Assembly: GCA_036337715.1 (NCBI GenBank)
Contig: JAYZDS010000009.1
Coordinates: 62,001-126,000 of the forward strand
DNA: 64,000 nucleotides
Source of the DNA: JAURNZ01 sp036337715
GTDB taxonomy: Bacteria; Pseudomonadota; Gammaproteobacteria; Comchoanobacterales; Comchoanobacteraceae
Direction of reading: 5' to 3'
Part shown: in pieces, positions 9,550 to 17,337 of the stretch
Position numbering within the stretch: the stretch's first letter is position 1
How the letters are laid out: the number at the start of each line of letters is the position of its first letter
Program-made: the position numbers and the translations under genes
The notes under the pieces: model-generated
The model's input: the letters and a program-made list of their open reading frames with translations, nothing else
The model's database searches: none
Told to the model about the DNA's origin: nothing

Positions 9550-9578
9550 ATAATAACCAATGCATCTATCATCCACAA
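9550..9578 (-). promoter_or_regulatory. putative lptD promoter with no 5' leader
   Basis: Read on the minus strand: TTGTGG (-35), 17-bp spacer, TATTAT (-10), then six bases and the GTG start of lptD. The expected transcription start would be the G of the start codon, and no Shine-Dalgarno occurs. The -35 is weak (3 of 6). Inferred from spacing only. Confidence 0.45.
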
Positions 9579-9585
9579 GCCTATC

Positions 9586-9612
9586 TTGACCTTAGATACA
9601 ATTAATGATAAT
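9586..9612 (+). promoter_or_regulatory. putative promoter of queD-queE
   Basis: TTGACC (-35) at 9586-9591 and GATAAT (-10) at 9607-9612 with a 15-bp spacer, just before queD (ATG at 9625). The leader would be about six bases long. The spacer is shorter than optimal, so this is tentative. Confidence 0.4.
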
Positions 9613-9624
9613 TTAGCCTATTAA

Positions 9625-10002
9625 ATGTTAACTGTTACAATCAAAAATCAATTCGAATCTGCAGTCAAATTATATGGCTACGAAGGTGATTGCGCCAATA
9701 TTCATGGGCACACTTACCAAGTTTCTGTTTCGTTTTACAATATTGATACAAAGGCTGATATGGTTGTAGACTATTATGAAGCAAAAACATGGGTGGAAAA
9801 GGCCATTGCACCATTGGACCATCGTTTTATCAATGAGGTAAAACCATTTGATAAACGCAATCCAACCACAGAAAACATTGCTAAATGGCTATTCGAACAA
9901 ATTAATAAATTAACAACAAAAGATGTCAATATATCAGACGTCACACTTTCAGAGAACAATGCTTTTTCAGTAAAATATGCACCAGACCTTAAAAATACAT
10001 GA
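9625..10002 (+). CDS. queD: 6-carboxytetrahydropterin synthase-like protein with altered zinc site
   Basis: Expected to convert 7,8-dihydroneopterin triphosphate to 6-carboxy-tetrahydropterin, the first committed step to preQ0. The 125-residue protein keeps the catalytic cysteine C23, the zinc ligands H27 and H29 (CANIHGHTY), the PLDHRFIN histidine and the LSENN glutamate. The first zinc ligand, normally the His of the family's F-x-A-A-H motif, is valine here (QFESAVKL, V14). queE overlaps by 26 bp, which supports a queuosine role. Either another residue completes the site or activity is changed. Family assignment is firm, activity less so. Confidence 0.82.
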   Translation: MLTVTIKNQFESAVKLYGYEGDCANIHGHTYQVSVSFYNIDTKADMVVDYYEAKTWVEKAIAPLDHRFINEVKPFDKRNPTTENIAKWLFEQINKLTTKDVNISDVTLSENNAFSVKYAPDLKNT

Positions 10003-10618
10003 AATTTTCACATCCATTCAAGGAGAGGGTCCATTTTCGGGCTTACCAACAACTTTCATAAGATTAACTGGCTGTCCTTTACGATGCCAATACTGCGATA
10101 CCGCATATGCATTTAAAGGTGGCGAAAATATGTCCATAGATGCCATACTCTCAAAATTAAAAGCATCTCATACTACATATGTTTGTATTACAGGTGGGGA
10201 ACCATTAGCACAAAACTTAGTCCATCAATTGATCACTTCATTATGTGATTTAGCATATGATGTTTCAATTGAAACCAGTGGTAGCCTTTCAATTGCCAAA
10301 GTGGATGAACGTGCAACCTGTATTATGGATTTGAAAACACCTGGCTCTAATGAGGAAAGTAAAAACGATCTCAATAATCTTGATATTTTAAGGTCTCATG
10401 ATCATATTAAGTTTGTCATTTGTGATGAAAATGACTTTTTATGGTCGAAAAAAATGGCCTCTTCATTAAATTTAAAGCATAATCAAATATGGTTTTCACC
10501 TGAACACACCAGTTTATCAGCGACAACGTTGGCAGATTGGATGATAGACGCAAAAATACCATATAGACTTCAAATTCAACTTCACAAATACTTATGGGGC
10601 GACATTGCAGGTAAATAA
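9977..10618 (+). CDS. queE: 7-carboxy-7-deazaguanine synthase (radical SAM)
   Basis: Radical-SAM enzyme that contracts 6-carboxy-tetrahydropterin to 7-carboxy-7-deazaguanine, the step after QueD. The 213-residue protein has the substrate-binding FTSIQGEGPFSGLPTTFIR and the iron-sulfur cluster cysteines C33, C37 and C40 in GCPLRCQYCDT. The SAM-binding TGGEPL follows at about residue 73. It starts inside queD (26-bp overlap) and overlaps the next gene by 14 bp, so translation is probably coupled. Together with queD and queF it covers most of preQ1 synthesis; queC is not in this window. Confidence 0.93.
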   Translation: MHQTLKIHEIFTSIQGEGPFSGLPTTFIRLTGCPLRCQYCDTAYAFKGGENMSIDAILSKLKASHTTYVCITGGEPLAQNLVHQLITSLCDLAYDVSIETSGSLSIAKVDERATCIMDLKTPGSNEESKNDLNNLDILRSHDHIKFVICDENDFLWSKKMASSLNLKHNQIWFSPEHTSLSATTLADWMIDAKIPYRLQIQLHKYLWGDIAGK

Positions 10619-11210
10619 AACTTTAATCGTAAACGAACATGCCAAACTAGCAACGGTCATCTGGCTTCATGGGTTAGGTGCTTCACCCTATAATTTTACT
10701 TTTTTTGGCTCATTGTTTCCTGATATAAAGTGGATTCTACCTTGTGCGTCGAGCCGTTTTGTCACAATTTATCAACAAGAATCACCAGCTTGGTTTGACA
10801 TCAAATCTTTCAATAGGCAAGATGACCCTGCTATAACAGGCATTTTAAAAACACATAAAGCATTGGAAGAGATACTGTTAATGGAAGATAGTCATTCAAT
10901 ATTTTTAGGTGGTTTTTCTCAAGGGGCGGCACAATCCCTTTATTCTGGGCTAAATGGTTTTGAAGATAAAATCAAAGGCATCATTGCTATGTCTGGCTAT
11001 TGCCCCTTTGTGTTCAAAAAAAACAGTGCGCCACCAACACTGATCATGCATGGTAATAACGATGAAGTAATCCCATGGCAATTGGCGAAATCATCTTATT
11101 CAGAGTTAATGAAGCAATCCTCTGTATCAAGTTTTTTACTACCCTGTGCTCATGAGTGGCATCCCGATATGAAACATCACATGACAACATTCATTAAGAA
11201 TACAGTCTAA
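10605..11210 (+). CDS. alpha/beta-hydrolase, carboxylesterase/lysophospholipase type
   Basis: Soluble serine hydrolase of the small carboxylesterase/acyl-protein thioesterase-like family (about 200 residues). Visible elements are the oxyanion strand TVIWLHGLGASPYNF, nucleophile S105 in GGFSQGAAQ, the acid in GNNDEVIPW and the histidine in CAHEWHPDM. The QSPAWFDI-like segment ESPAWFDIKSF is typical of this family. No signal peptide is seen, so it is cytosolic. The frame opens inside the end of queE, so it sits in the queDE operon without an obvious functional tie. Substrate cannot be told from sequence. Confidence 0.85.
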   Translation: MQVNKTLIVNEHAKLATVIWLHGLGASPYNFTFFGSLFPDIKWILPCASSRFVTIYQQESPAWFDIKSFNRQDDPAITGILKTHKALEEILLMEDSHSIFLGGFSQGAAQSLYSGLNGFEDKIKGIIAMSGYCPFVFKKNSAPPTLIMHGNNDEVIPWQLAKSSYSELMKQSSVSSFLLPCAHEWHPDMKHHMTTFIKNTV

Positions 11211-11264
11211 ATAGAAGATTTCATCTATACTCTAGTCATTCATGCAGTTTAAATGAGGTCTGAT

Positions 11265-13268
11265 ATGAAAGAATTGACAATACGTGGATGTTTTTTAGCA
11301 AGTTTAATAACCATTATATTTACTGCTGCAAATATGTATCTAGGATTGAAAGTTGGTATGACTTTCTCATCAGCTATACCAGCTGCAGTGATATCAATGT
11401 CTATTTTAAGACTAGTGAAGAATTCATCTATTCTTGAAAATTGTATGGTTCAAAGCTTTGCATCAGCAGCAGGCACGTTGACAACTGTAATCTTTACATT
11501 ACCAGGGTTAGTGATGATCGGATACTGGCGTGGTTTTGATTATCTAGAGACAAGCATTATTTGTATGATAGGAGGGATCTTGGGTGTCCTTTTCAGTATA
11601 CCGCTACGTAGAGCCTTAGTTGTGGAAAGTGAACTACCATACCCGGAAGGTGTTGCTGCGGCGGCGGTACTTAAATCGGGCAATGATAATGGTGCATCTC
11701 AAAATAGTGATGCAACCGTGAAAGATATTTTAAATGGCTCGTTCTTATCTGCATTATTTATTTTTTTCAGTAATGGCATCGGCGTATTTACTAATACCAT
11801 CTCATATTTTACAAAAGTATTTGGTGCCATATTTGGTTTTAGTATTAGCCTGTCTCCTGCCTTAGTTGGTGCTGGATATTTAATTGGTTTACGGATATGT
11901 TTAAACATGCTTTTTGGGATTATATTGAGCTGGTTATTTTTTGTACCCTATTTTTCTATTGAGTTTGGAAATGACTCTGGAATGCCACTAGATGCAATAG
12001 CAAATGAAATTTGGGCAACCAAAGTTCGCTTTATCGGTGTTGGCACCATCGCTGTGGCCTCTATCTGGACTTTCTTAAAATTATTAAAGCCAGTAGCGAA
12101 AGGCATCATTCAATCCATCAGTCAATATCAAGGTCATTTAAGTTATGGTAAAGTCGATCGCACTGATAAAGATATCCCATTATTTCATGTTATGGGTTCG
12201 ATCGTATTTTTGCTTTTTCCACTTGCAGCCATCATAGGTCTTTTTATATCTGAAGAAAATCTACCAATGAGTATTTCTGCAACCATCAACCTGGTTTTAA
12301 TATCTACATTATTTGCTATTATGGTAGGTTTTATTATCTCAGCGGTCTGTGGCTACATCGCTGGGGTAACAGGCTCTTCTAATAGTCCTATTTCTGGAGT
12401 AAGTATCATTGCAATCATTTTGTCTTCTATCATGATTGATTGGTTTCTAAGCCATCAAATAAAGAGCTATGCATCTCACCATTTTGATACAATGGTCATA
12501 GGCGTTAGTCTATTTATCACTGCAAGCATTATAGCCATGGGTTCAGTCTCAAATGACAATTTACAAGATCTTAAAACAGGGTCTTTAGTTAAAGCAACGC
12601 CCTGGAAACAGGAAGTTGCGCTAATTTTTGGTGTCATTGTTGGCGCTTTAGTGATTCCACCCATCATGGAGATCATTTATCAAGCATATGGTTTTGTTGG
12701 TGCACCTTTACCTCGCCCAGATATGAACCCTCAAAACCAACTAGCGGCACCTCAAGCAGCTTTATTAACTTCGATTGCTAAAGGCATTATCCAGCATGAT
12801 ATGCCTTGGAACTTAATTATGATTGGGATCGTCATTGCATTAATATTAATTTTATTTGATTTGTTTTACTTAAAGAAAAATAAATATACAAGATTATCTA
12901 TCGTATCAATCGGGATTGGCACGTATTTACCTATTGAAACAGTATTAACACTAGTGATAGGAGGCATAGTTAGTCATTACTGTAGACAAGCTTTGTTACC
13001 ACTCGCTAAGATTCGAACAAAAAAAACAACTTTAGAAATGATTTCCCGTAAGGGTTTATTGATTGCATCCGGCTTTATTGTTGGAGAATCCCTTATTGGT
13101 GTTTTTATTGCAGGGGCAATTGCTTACAGTGGAAAAGCAAAACCTTTTTCAATGAGCGATAGTAGCTTTGATGGTTATGCCACAGTACTTGGCTGCTTTT
13201 TCTTTTTATGGCTAATTATATGGATGTATAAACAACAAAAGCGCATTATTACCAAAATAATTGAATAA
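11265..13268 (+). CDS. OPT-family oligopeptide or metal-chelate transporter
   Basis: Polytopic inner-membrane transporter of the oligopeptide transporter family, expected to import small peptides or a peptide-like metal chelate. About 667 residues contain many hydrophobic segments; the opening LTIRGCFLASLITIIFTAAN and the YLGLKVGMTFSSAIPAAVIS loop are typical of bacterial OPT proteins, as are ELPYPEGVAAA and APQAALLTSIAKGI. An in-frame ATG at 11253 exists, but the ATG at 11265 has GAGG six bases upstream and is preferred. It is separated from the esterase by 54 bp and ends 7 bp from convergent rsmJ. Peptide uptake would suit an amino-acid-dependent lifestyle (inference). Confidence 0.88.
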   Translation: MKELTIRGCFLASLITIIFTAANMYLGLKVGMTFSSAIPAAVISMSILRLVKNSSILENCMVQSFASAAGTLTTVIFTLPGLVMIGYWRGFDYLETSIICMIGGILGVLFSIPLRRALVVESELPYPEGVAAAAVLKSGNDNGASQNSDATVKDILNGSFLSALFIFFSNGIGVFTNTISYFTKVFGAIFGFSISLSPALVGAGYLIGLRICLNMLFGIILSWLFFVPYFSIEFGNDSGMPLDAIANEIWATKVRFIGVGTIAVASIWTFLKLLKPVAKGIIQSISQYQGHLSYGKVDRTDKDIPLFHVMGSIVFLLFPLAAIIGLFISEENLPMSISATINLVLISTLFAIMVGFIISAVCGYIAGVTGSSNSPISGVSIIAIILSSIMIDWFLSHQIKSYASHHFDTMVIGVSLFITASIIAMGSVSNDNLQDLKTGSLVKATPWKQEVALIFGVIVGALVIPPIMEIIYQAYGFVGAPLPRPDMNPQNQLAAPQAALLTSIAKGIIQHDMPWNLIMIGIVIALILILFDLFYLKKNKYTRLSIVSIGIGTYLPIETVLTLVIGGIVSHYCRQALLPLAKIRTKKTTLEMISRKGLLIASGFIVGESLIGVFIAGAIAYSGKAKPFSMSDSSFDGYATVLGCFFFLWLIIWMYKQQKRIITKIIE

Positions 13269-13275
13269 CTAGAGA

Positions 13276-13950
13276 CTATACCTGATAAACATCATAGCGT
13301 GTTGTCTTGCCTTTAATCATATATGTTGGCTTCTGGCTAGATATTGACTCAGCATACAGTGGTCTTTTCACAACAACTTTTGATCTGGTAAATGCCAATG
13401 ATAGGTTAAACATGTTAGTCATCTCTTCAACTTTAGCTAGACTCTTAAGAAGCGATGCATTAGCTTTAACTTCACCTTTAAATTTTTTCTCAAACATAGG
13501 GTCAAGATAAATGATATCAGGACGAACCCTGAATGAAGGCCAATGATTCATTAATGACATAGAACAACCGAAACCAACACTTAAATGCTCTTTACCATAC
13601 CAGTCTTTTTCTTTTGATCGGGCATACATGTTCGCGAGCAAGGCAAAAATTTGTGGGTTTTTTTCACATGCAATTACTCGGCAACCACCCAATGACATTA
13701 AAAAAGCATCGTAACCAAGTCCTGCACAAGCATCTAGAACAAGTGGTGAGCCATCTAAGCGACCATAAATGGCTTTGAGCAACTGATGATTTCCTTTTGT
13801 CATTCCTTTTTGATGAAATGGAAGGTATTTATCAAACCAATTAATTTGTTTCTTACAATTATTCTGTGACCAGTACAAATTTGACTTAACTTGCTCGATG
13901 ATTGGGGTATGTACTTTATGTGATTTTAACCAAACAAGCCAATCAGTCAT
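13276..13950 (-). CDS. rsmJ: 16S rRNA (guanine1516-N2)-methyltransferase
   Basis: SAM-dependent methyltransferase that makes m2G1516 in 16S rRNA. The 224-residue protein has the family signature PLVLDACAGLGYDAFLMSLG (SAM binding) and CEKNPQIFALL, followed by the catalytic IIYLDPMF. These match RsmJ rather than other rRNA guanine methyltransferases. It follows ctaB by only 4 bp on the same strand, so it is the last gene of the oxidase-assembly operon although functionally unrelated. Confidence 0.92.
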   Translation of the reverse strand: MTDWLVWLKSHKVHTPIIEQVKSNLYWSQNNCKKQINWFDKYLPFHQKGMTKGNHQLLKAIYGRLDGSPLVLDACAGLGYDAFLMSLGGCRVIACEKNPQIFALLANMYARSKEKDWYGKEHLSVGFGCSMSLMNHWPSFRVRPDIIYLDPMFEKKFKGEVKANASLLKSLAKVEEMTNMFNLSLAFTRSKVVVKRPLYAESISSQKPTYMIKGKTTRYDVYQV

Positions 13951-13954
13951 AAGA

Positions 13955-14827
13955 TTAAATTGAAATTAAAAAATAATGATCTATAAGCATGGCAATGTAT
14001 AATAATGCCAGATAGACAATACTATATTTAAACAATTGCATTGCAACAGCATCGCTGTGAGTTTTGTATAATTTATAAGCAAGATACATAAACCAGGCAT
14101 TTAAATAGAACATAGCCGATGCATACACCAACCCTGAAAGACCTATTAATATAGGGAGTATCGTTGAAAGAACCATTAGTACTGAATATAGAATTATTTG
14201 AATGTAGGTAAATTTTTTGCCATGTGTCACAGGTAGCATCGGGATTTTCGCTCTAGCATAATCTTTTTGGCGACATACGGCTAAAGCCCAAAAGTGGGGT
14301 GGTGTCCAAGTATATATGATCAAAACCAAACACCAGGCTTGAGCGGTTATTTCATTGGTGACTGCCGTCCAGCCAAGTAGTGGTGGCAAAGCACCATTAA
14401 GTCCACCTACAACAATATTCTGGGGCGTCAAATGCTTTAAGTAACAAGTGTATATCCATGCATAGCCAATCATACCAGTAAGACAAATTAAAGCCGTTAA
14501 TGCGTTAACAAAAACATATAAAACAAGGGTGCCTAGTACCATTAAAACCAATGCCAACAACCAAGCTTCATTCACTGAAACAGACTTTGTAAGTAATGGT
14601 CTTTTCTGGGTACGTTGCATTTTTTCGTCAATGGGTGTTTCAACCAGCTGATTAAATACGCCCCCCGATGCTGCCACACAACCAATTCCAAAAAGGGCTT
14701 GTAGCATAATAATTGGCTTTAAATGGTCGGCTAATAACATGGCAACTGCAGCAGATAATAGCATTAAAGCAACGACTCTAAACTTACATAGCACAAGGCA
14801 TTCTTTTATTTTTATAGAATGTAACAT
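13955..14827 (-). CDS. ctaB: protoheme IX farnesyltransferase (heme O synthase)
   Basis: Inner-membrane UbiA-type prenyltransferase that adds a farnesyl group to heme B, giving heme O for terminal oxidases. About 290 residues with multiple membrane spans. The first prenyl-diphosphate motif is FNQLVETPIDEKMQRTQKRP, in which the usual first aspartate is glutamate. A longer frame to 14854 exists, but the ATG at 14827 overlaps the ctaA stop as TAATG, the classic coupled arrangement, and is preferred. Product passes to CtaA encoded just upstream. Confidence 0.92.
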   Translation of the reverse strand: MLHSIKIKECLVLCKFRVVALMLLSAAVAMLLADHLKPIIMLQALFGIGCVAASGGVFNQLVETPIDEKMQRTQKRPLLTKSVSVNEAWLLALVLMVLGTLVLYVFVNALTALICLTGMIGYAWIYTCYLKHLTPQNIVVGGLNGALPPLLGWTAVTNEITAQAWCLVLIIYTWTPPHFWALAVCRQKDYARAKIPMLPVTHGKKFTYIQIILYSVLMVLSTILPILIGLSGLVYASAMFYLNAWFMYLAYKLYKTHSDAVAMQLFKYSIVYLALLYIAMLIDHYFLISI

Positions 14828-15819
14828 TACTGATATCTTGCTTTCATATACCATGCAACACTGACGAGAAGCAGTGTAAGTCCTACAGCATTATGCAATA
14901 CTGCCAAAGAGACAGGTAAATACCACCATACATTTAAGACGCCAAGTAACACTTGTAGAGCTAAAATGGAGAGTACTGTATAAGGCCAAAATCGATTTAT
15001 ACCTGAATAGGATAAAGATTTAAAAGCTGTAATTACGAAGAAAAACACTACAAAAAATGCATAATATCGATGAGCCATATGCACTGCCATTCTTGCACTA
15101 TGTGTCATTACGCCACCTTGATAATTAGCCCCCCACTTTGGAAATGTAGTAAACCCAGATATGAAATCCATCTTAGGTATCAGTGAGCCTTCACAATATG
15201 GAAATGTCGCACAAACTGTTCCTGAATAAGTGGCACTGGTCCAGCCACCAAGTACAATTTGAAAAGCCAATAGGAAAATCCCTACCCTTATCCACTTAGC
15301 TACAGAAGGCATTTGAGGCGTAAAGATTTTTCTGGGTTTAATACTATCAAAAAAAAGCCAGGCCATAATTGAAGTCAGCATCATCCCACCCAATAAATGC
15401 CCCATCACGACTACTGGATGCAACTTCAAAGTAACTGTCCACATACCCAGTGCACCCTGAAAAAGTACCAGAGCAATTAATGCGATTGATAATGATTTCT
15501 TGAACCAATCTTTTTCAGAAAAATATAACTTAATAGCAGTAAAAATTATGATGCCACCAAATAAAGATGCAGCGTATCTATGAATCATTTCAAGCCATGC
15601 TTTGTATGGAGATGCAGGGACATCCAAGGGATACTGAATTAATGCTTGAGAAAGCTCCGCATCACTAAAGGGCGCAGTTACTTCTCCGAAACAGCCGGGC
15701 CAATCAGGGCAACCCAGACCAGCATCACTGATTCTGGTAAATGCTCCAAGAAAAACTGTTATGCAACCCCATAACATTAATGAAAAGTATAAGTATGTTT
15801 TTCCTGGATTTTGCATCAA
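14827..15819 (-). CDS. ctaA: heme A synthase
   Basis: Inner-membrane enzyme of the COX15/CtaA family that oxidises the methyl group of heme O to the formyl group of heme A. The 330-residue protein has eight predicted spans in two related halves. Histidine ligands are seen in EMIHRYAAS, MGHLLGG, HMAHRYYAF and LHNAVGL; the loop cysteine pairs GLGCPDWPGCFG and ATFPYCEG are also kept. It lies between the SCO-like gene (4-bp overlap) and ctaB (1-bp overlap). Presence implies an aa3-type oxidase, whose subunits are not in this window. Confidence 0.95.
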   Translation of the reverse strand: MMQNPGKTYLYFSLMLWGCITVFLGAFTRISDAGLGCPDWPGCFGEVTAPFSDAELSQALIQYPLDVPASPYKAWLEMIHRYAASLFGGIIIFTAIKLYFSEKDWFKKSLSIALIALVLFQGALGMWTVTLKLHPVVVMGHLLGGMMLTSIMAWLFFDSIKPRKIFTPQMPSVAKWIRVGIFLLAFQIVLGGWTSATYSGTVCATFPYCEGSLIPKMDFISGFTTFPKWGANYQGGVMTHSARMAVHMAHRYYAFFVVFFFVITAFKSLSYSGINRFWPYTVLSILALQVLLGVLNVWWYLPVSLAVLHNAVGLTLLLVSVAWYMKARYQ

Positions 15820-16316
15820 CCTAACCTAGAAAATTTTAACAATTTTTTTAGGTCTTGGCTTATTTTTCTGGGGTCGACGTCACCTTTATAACTCATTACA
15901 ATTTGCCCACGTGGGTCAATAATCAAAATATCGTCTTGATGAATGTTTTGCCTAATTTGATTCATTTTCTTCTTCGTCACAACAACTGTATCCTGACTTT
16001 GAATAGGCTTTAGTGCCACCATGGCTGTTTTAACCCTTTGTTGATTTTTGCCAGTTGCAATTTTCAATCTCTCAAGAAGATACATTTGCCCTTGACAATT
16101 AGAATCGCAATTAAAGTTTGCAACTCTCGCAAGATACCACTTAGGTGCTTCGTTTTTGAATTTATTAGTTTGGATATAAACAGAATTATCTAGTAAGTTA
16201 CCTTTTTGTAACGTTGGATTAGAATGTCCATAAAACTGCCAAAAACCAGCAAACAACACAGGTGCCACGCTTAAAACGAGGCATATAATAAAGAATTTTT
16301 TCGCTCTGTAAGTCAT
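15816..16316 (-). CDS. SCO-like membrane-anchored protein of the oxidase assembly cluster
   Basis: A 166-residue membrane-anchored protein with one N-terminal span (about residues 8-28) and a periplasmic thioredoxin-like part. It has a CDSNC motif in ARVANFNCDSNCQGQM, the spacing of the copper-binding CxxxC of SCO/SenC proteins. The C-terminal DILIIDPRGQIVMSYKGDVDP resembles the last strands of that fold. It sits between SURF1 and ctaA, where related proteins occur in Pseudomonas and Legionella. The likely role is in copper or thiol handling during cytochrome c oxidase assembly, but a clear SCO copper-ligand histidine is not obvious. Confidence 0.7.
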   Translation of the reverse strand: MTYRAKKFFIICLVLSVAPVLFAGFWQFYGHSNPTLQKGNLLDNSVYIQTNKFKNEAPKWYLARVANFNCDSNCQGQMYLLERLKIATGKNQQRVKTAMVALKPIQSQDTVVVTKKKMNQIRQNIHQDDILIIDPRGQIVMSYKGDVDPRKISQDLKKLLKFSRLG

Positions 16317-16996
16317 TTCTTTATATAAATATATCCAATTACAACCACTAAAGCAAGCAAATAGAACTGAATTGCATACCCATAGTGTCGTGCAACAGAG
16401 ATGCCTGGCAATGTTGTGAGTGTTTGATAATACGTCAAACTTTGATCTACAACTACCTCATAGGGTAAAACATTTTTATTCGTAAGTTTGGAAAAAAACT
16501 TTGCATCTAAACTGACAATTAATCCAAAATTATCCAAAAAATTCAGAGGATACTTTTCATCTATTAAAATATAAGGTAACGGCCGTATAACCCCGATTAA
16601 ATAATTTTTTTTTATATTCTTTTTTAATTTACTTTTTTGGTCATTGGGTAGCCAACCTTGATTTACAATCAAACAGTCATTTTTTTGACAAAATATACCA
16701 TAAACTTGCATTCCCAATTGATTATCCTTTATGACGTTTTGTTTCAAATACTCATGGGACAGCCAATAACCATCGGATAATAAAATTTTTTGATACTGTG
16801 AAACTTTTTTTTGACTTAACGATTTGATCGATATACTTTTTGGCGCTTCAGATAAACTTAGCAAAATACTCTTTTTTTCATCTGCACGCTGTAGTTGCCA
16901 AAAACCGAGATAGATAAAAAAACATACAACAAAACAAACACAGAGTGTAAATAGATCAAAATGATGATGATTAAGTAATTTTTTGACACGAGCCAC
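16313..16996 (-). CDS. SURF1 family cytochrome oxidase assembly factor
   Basis: Inner-membrane protein aiding heme A insertion into cytochrome c oxidase subunit I. The 227-residue protein shows the SURF1 layout: an N-terminal span ending in YLGFWQLQRADEKKSIL, a periplasmic middle and a C-terminal span preceded by SVARHYGYAIQFYLLALVVV. The NQGWLP segment is also characteristic. The stop overlaps the following SCO-like gene by 4 bp. It is divergent from the DUF2909 gene, reproducing the gene neighbourhood of an oxidase operon without the catalytic subunits. Confidence 0.9.
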   Translation of the reverse strand: MARVKKLLNHHHFDLFTLCVCFVVCFFIYLGFWQLQRADEKKSILLSLSEAPKSISIKSLSQKKVSQYQKILLSDGYWLSHEYLKQNVIKDNQLGMQVYGIFCQKNDCLIVNQGWLPNDQKSKLKKNIKKNYLIGVIRPLPYILIDEKYPLNFLDNFGLIVSLDAKFFSKLTNKNVLPYEVVVDQSLTYYQTLTTLPGISVARHYGYAIQFYLLALVVVIGYIYIKK

Positions 16997-17026
16997 ACAT
17001 TCAAACCTATCAATATTCCCTTACCA

Positions 17027-17055
17027 TTTCAATCTTTGAAATTAGGGTTTATACT
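17027..17055 (+). promoter_or_regulatory. putative promoter adjoining the DUF2909 start
   Basis: TATACT at 17050-17055 lies exactly six bases before the ATG at 17062. A weak -35 (TTTCAA, 17027-17032) is 17 bp upstream. A short GAAG adjoins the ATG but no properly spaced Shine-Dalgarno is seen. Part of the leaderless pattern noted in this window. Confidence 0.35.
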
Positions 17056-17061
17056 ACGAAG

Positions 17062-17271
17062 ATGTATAAGTTGTTTATTATTATTTTGCTGTTGTTAGCT
17101 ATTTTAAGCTTGGCAAGTGCATTGTTTGTTATGTTTAATACAAAAATTGATCGACGTGAGATGGCCAAGGCGCTGAGCTTTCGGGTTGCGTTTTCAATAT
17201 CTTTGTTTGGATTGCTTTTCTTAGGGGCCTATATGGGATGGATTACACCACATGGCATTTACCCAGTTTAA
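17062..17271 (+). CDS. DUF2909 small membrane protein
   Basis: A 69-residue protein of two hydrophobic spans (residues about 4-25 and 43-63) joined by a short basic loop with KIDRREMAKALSFRVAFSIS. This matches the DUF2909 family, found beside SURF1 in gammaproteobacterial cytochrome oxidase clusters. Function is unknown; a role in oxidase assembly is inferred only from position. It is divergent from SURF1 with 65 bp between. Confidence 0.8.
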   Translation: MYKLFIIILLLLAILSLASALFVMFNTKIDRREMAKALSFRVAFSISLFGLLFLGAYMGWITPHGIYPV

Positions 17272-17337
17272 ACCCTATTTTACGTGCAATTTGCAATTAT
17301 CTATGGTAGAACTAAAACCAAGTAGGTATTATATCAA

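Noticed and set aside
15906..15915. CCCACGTGGG palindrome inside the SCO-like gene as a second parS
   Set aside because: It shares only the CACGTG core; the outer TGTT/AACA bases are absent.
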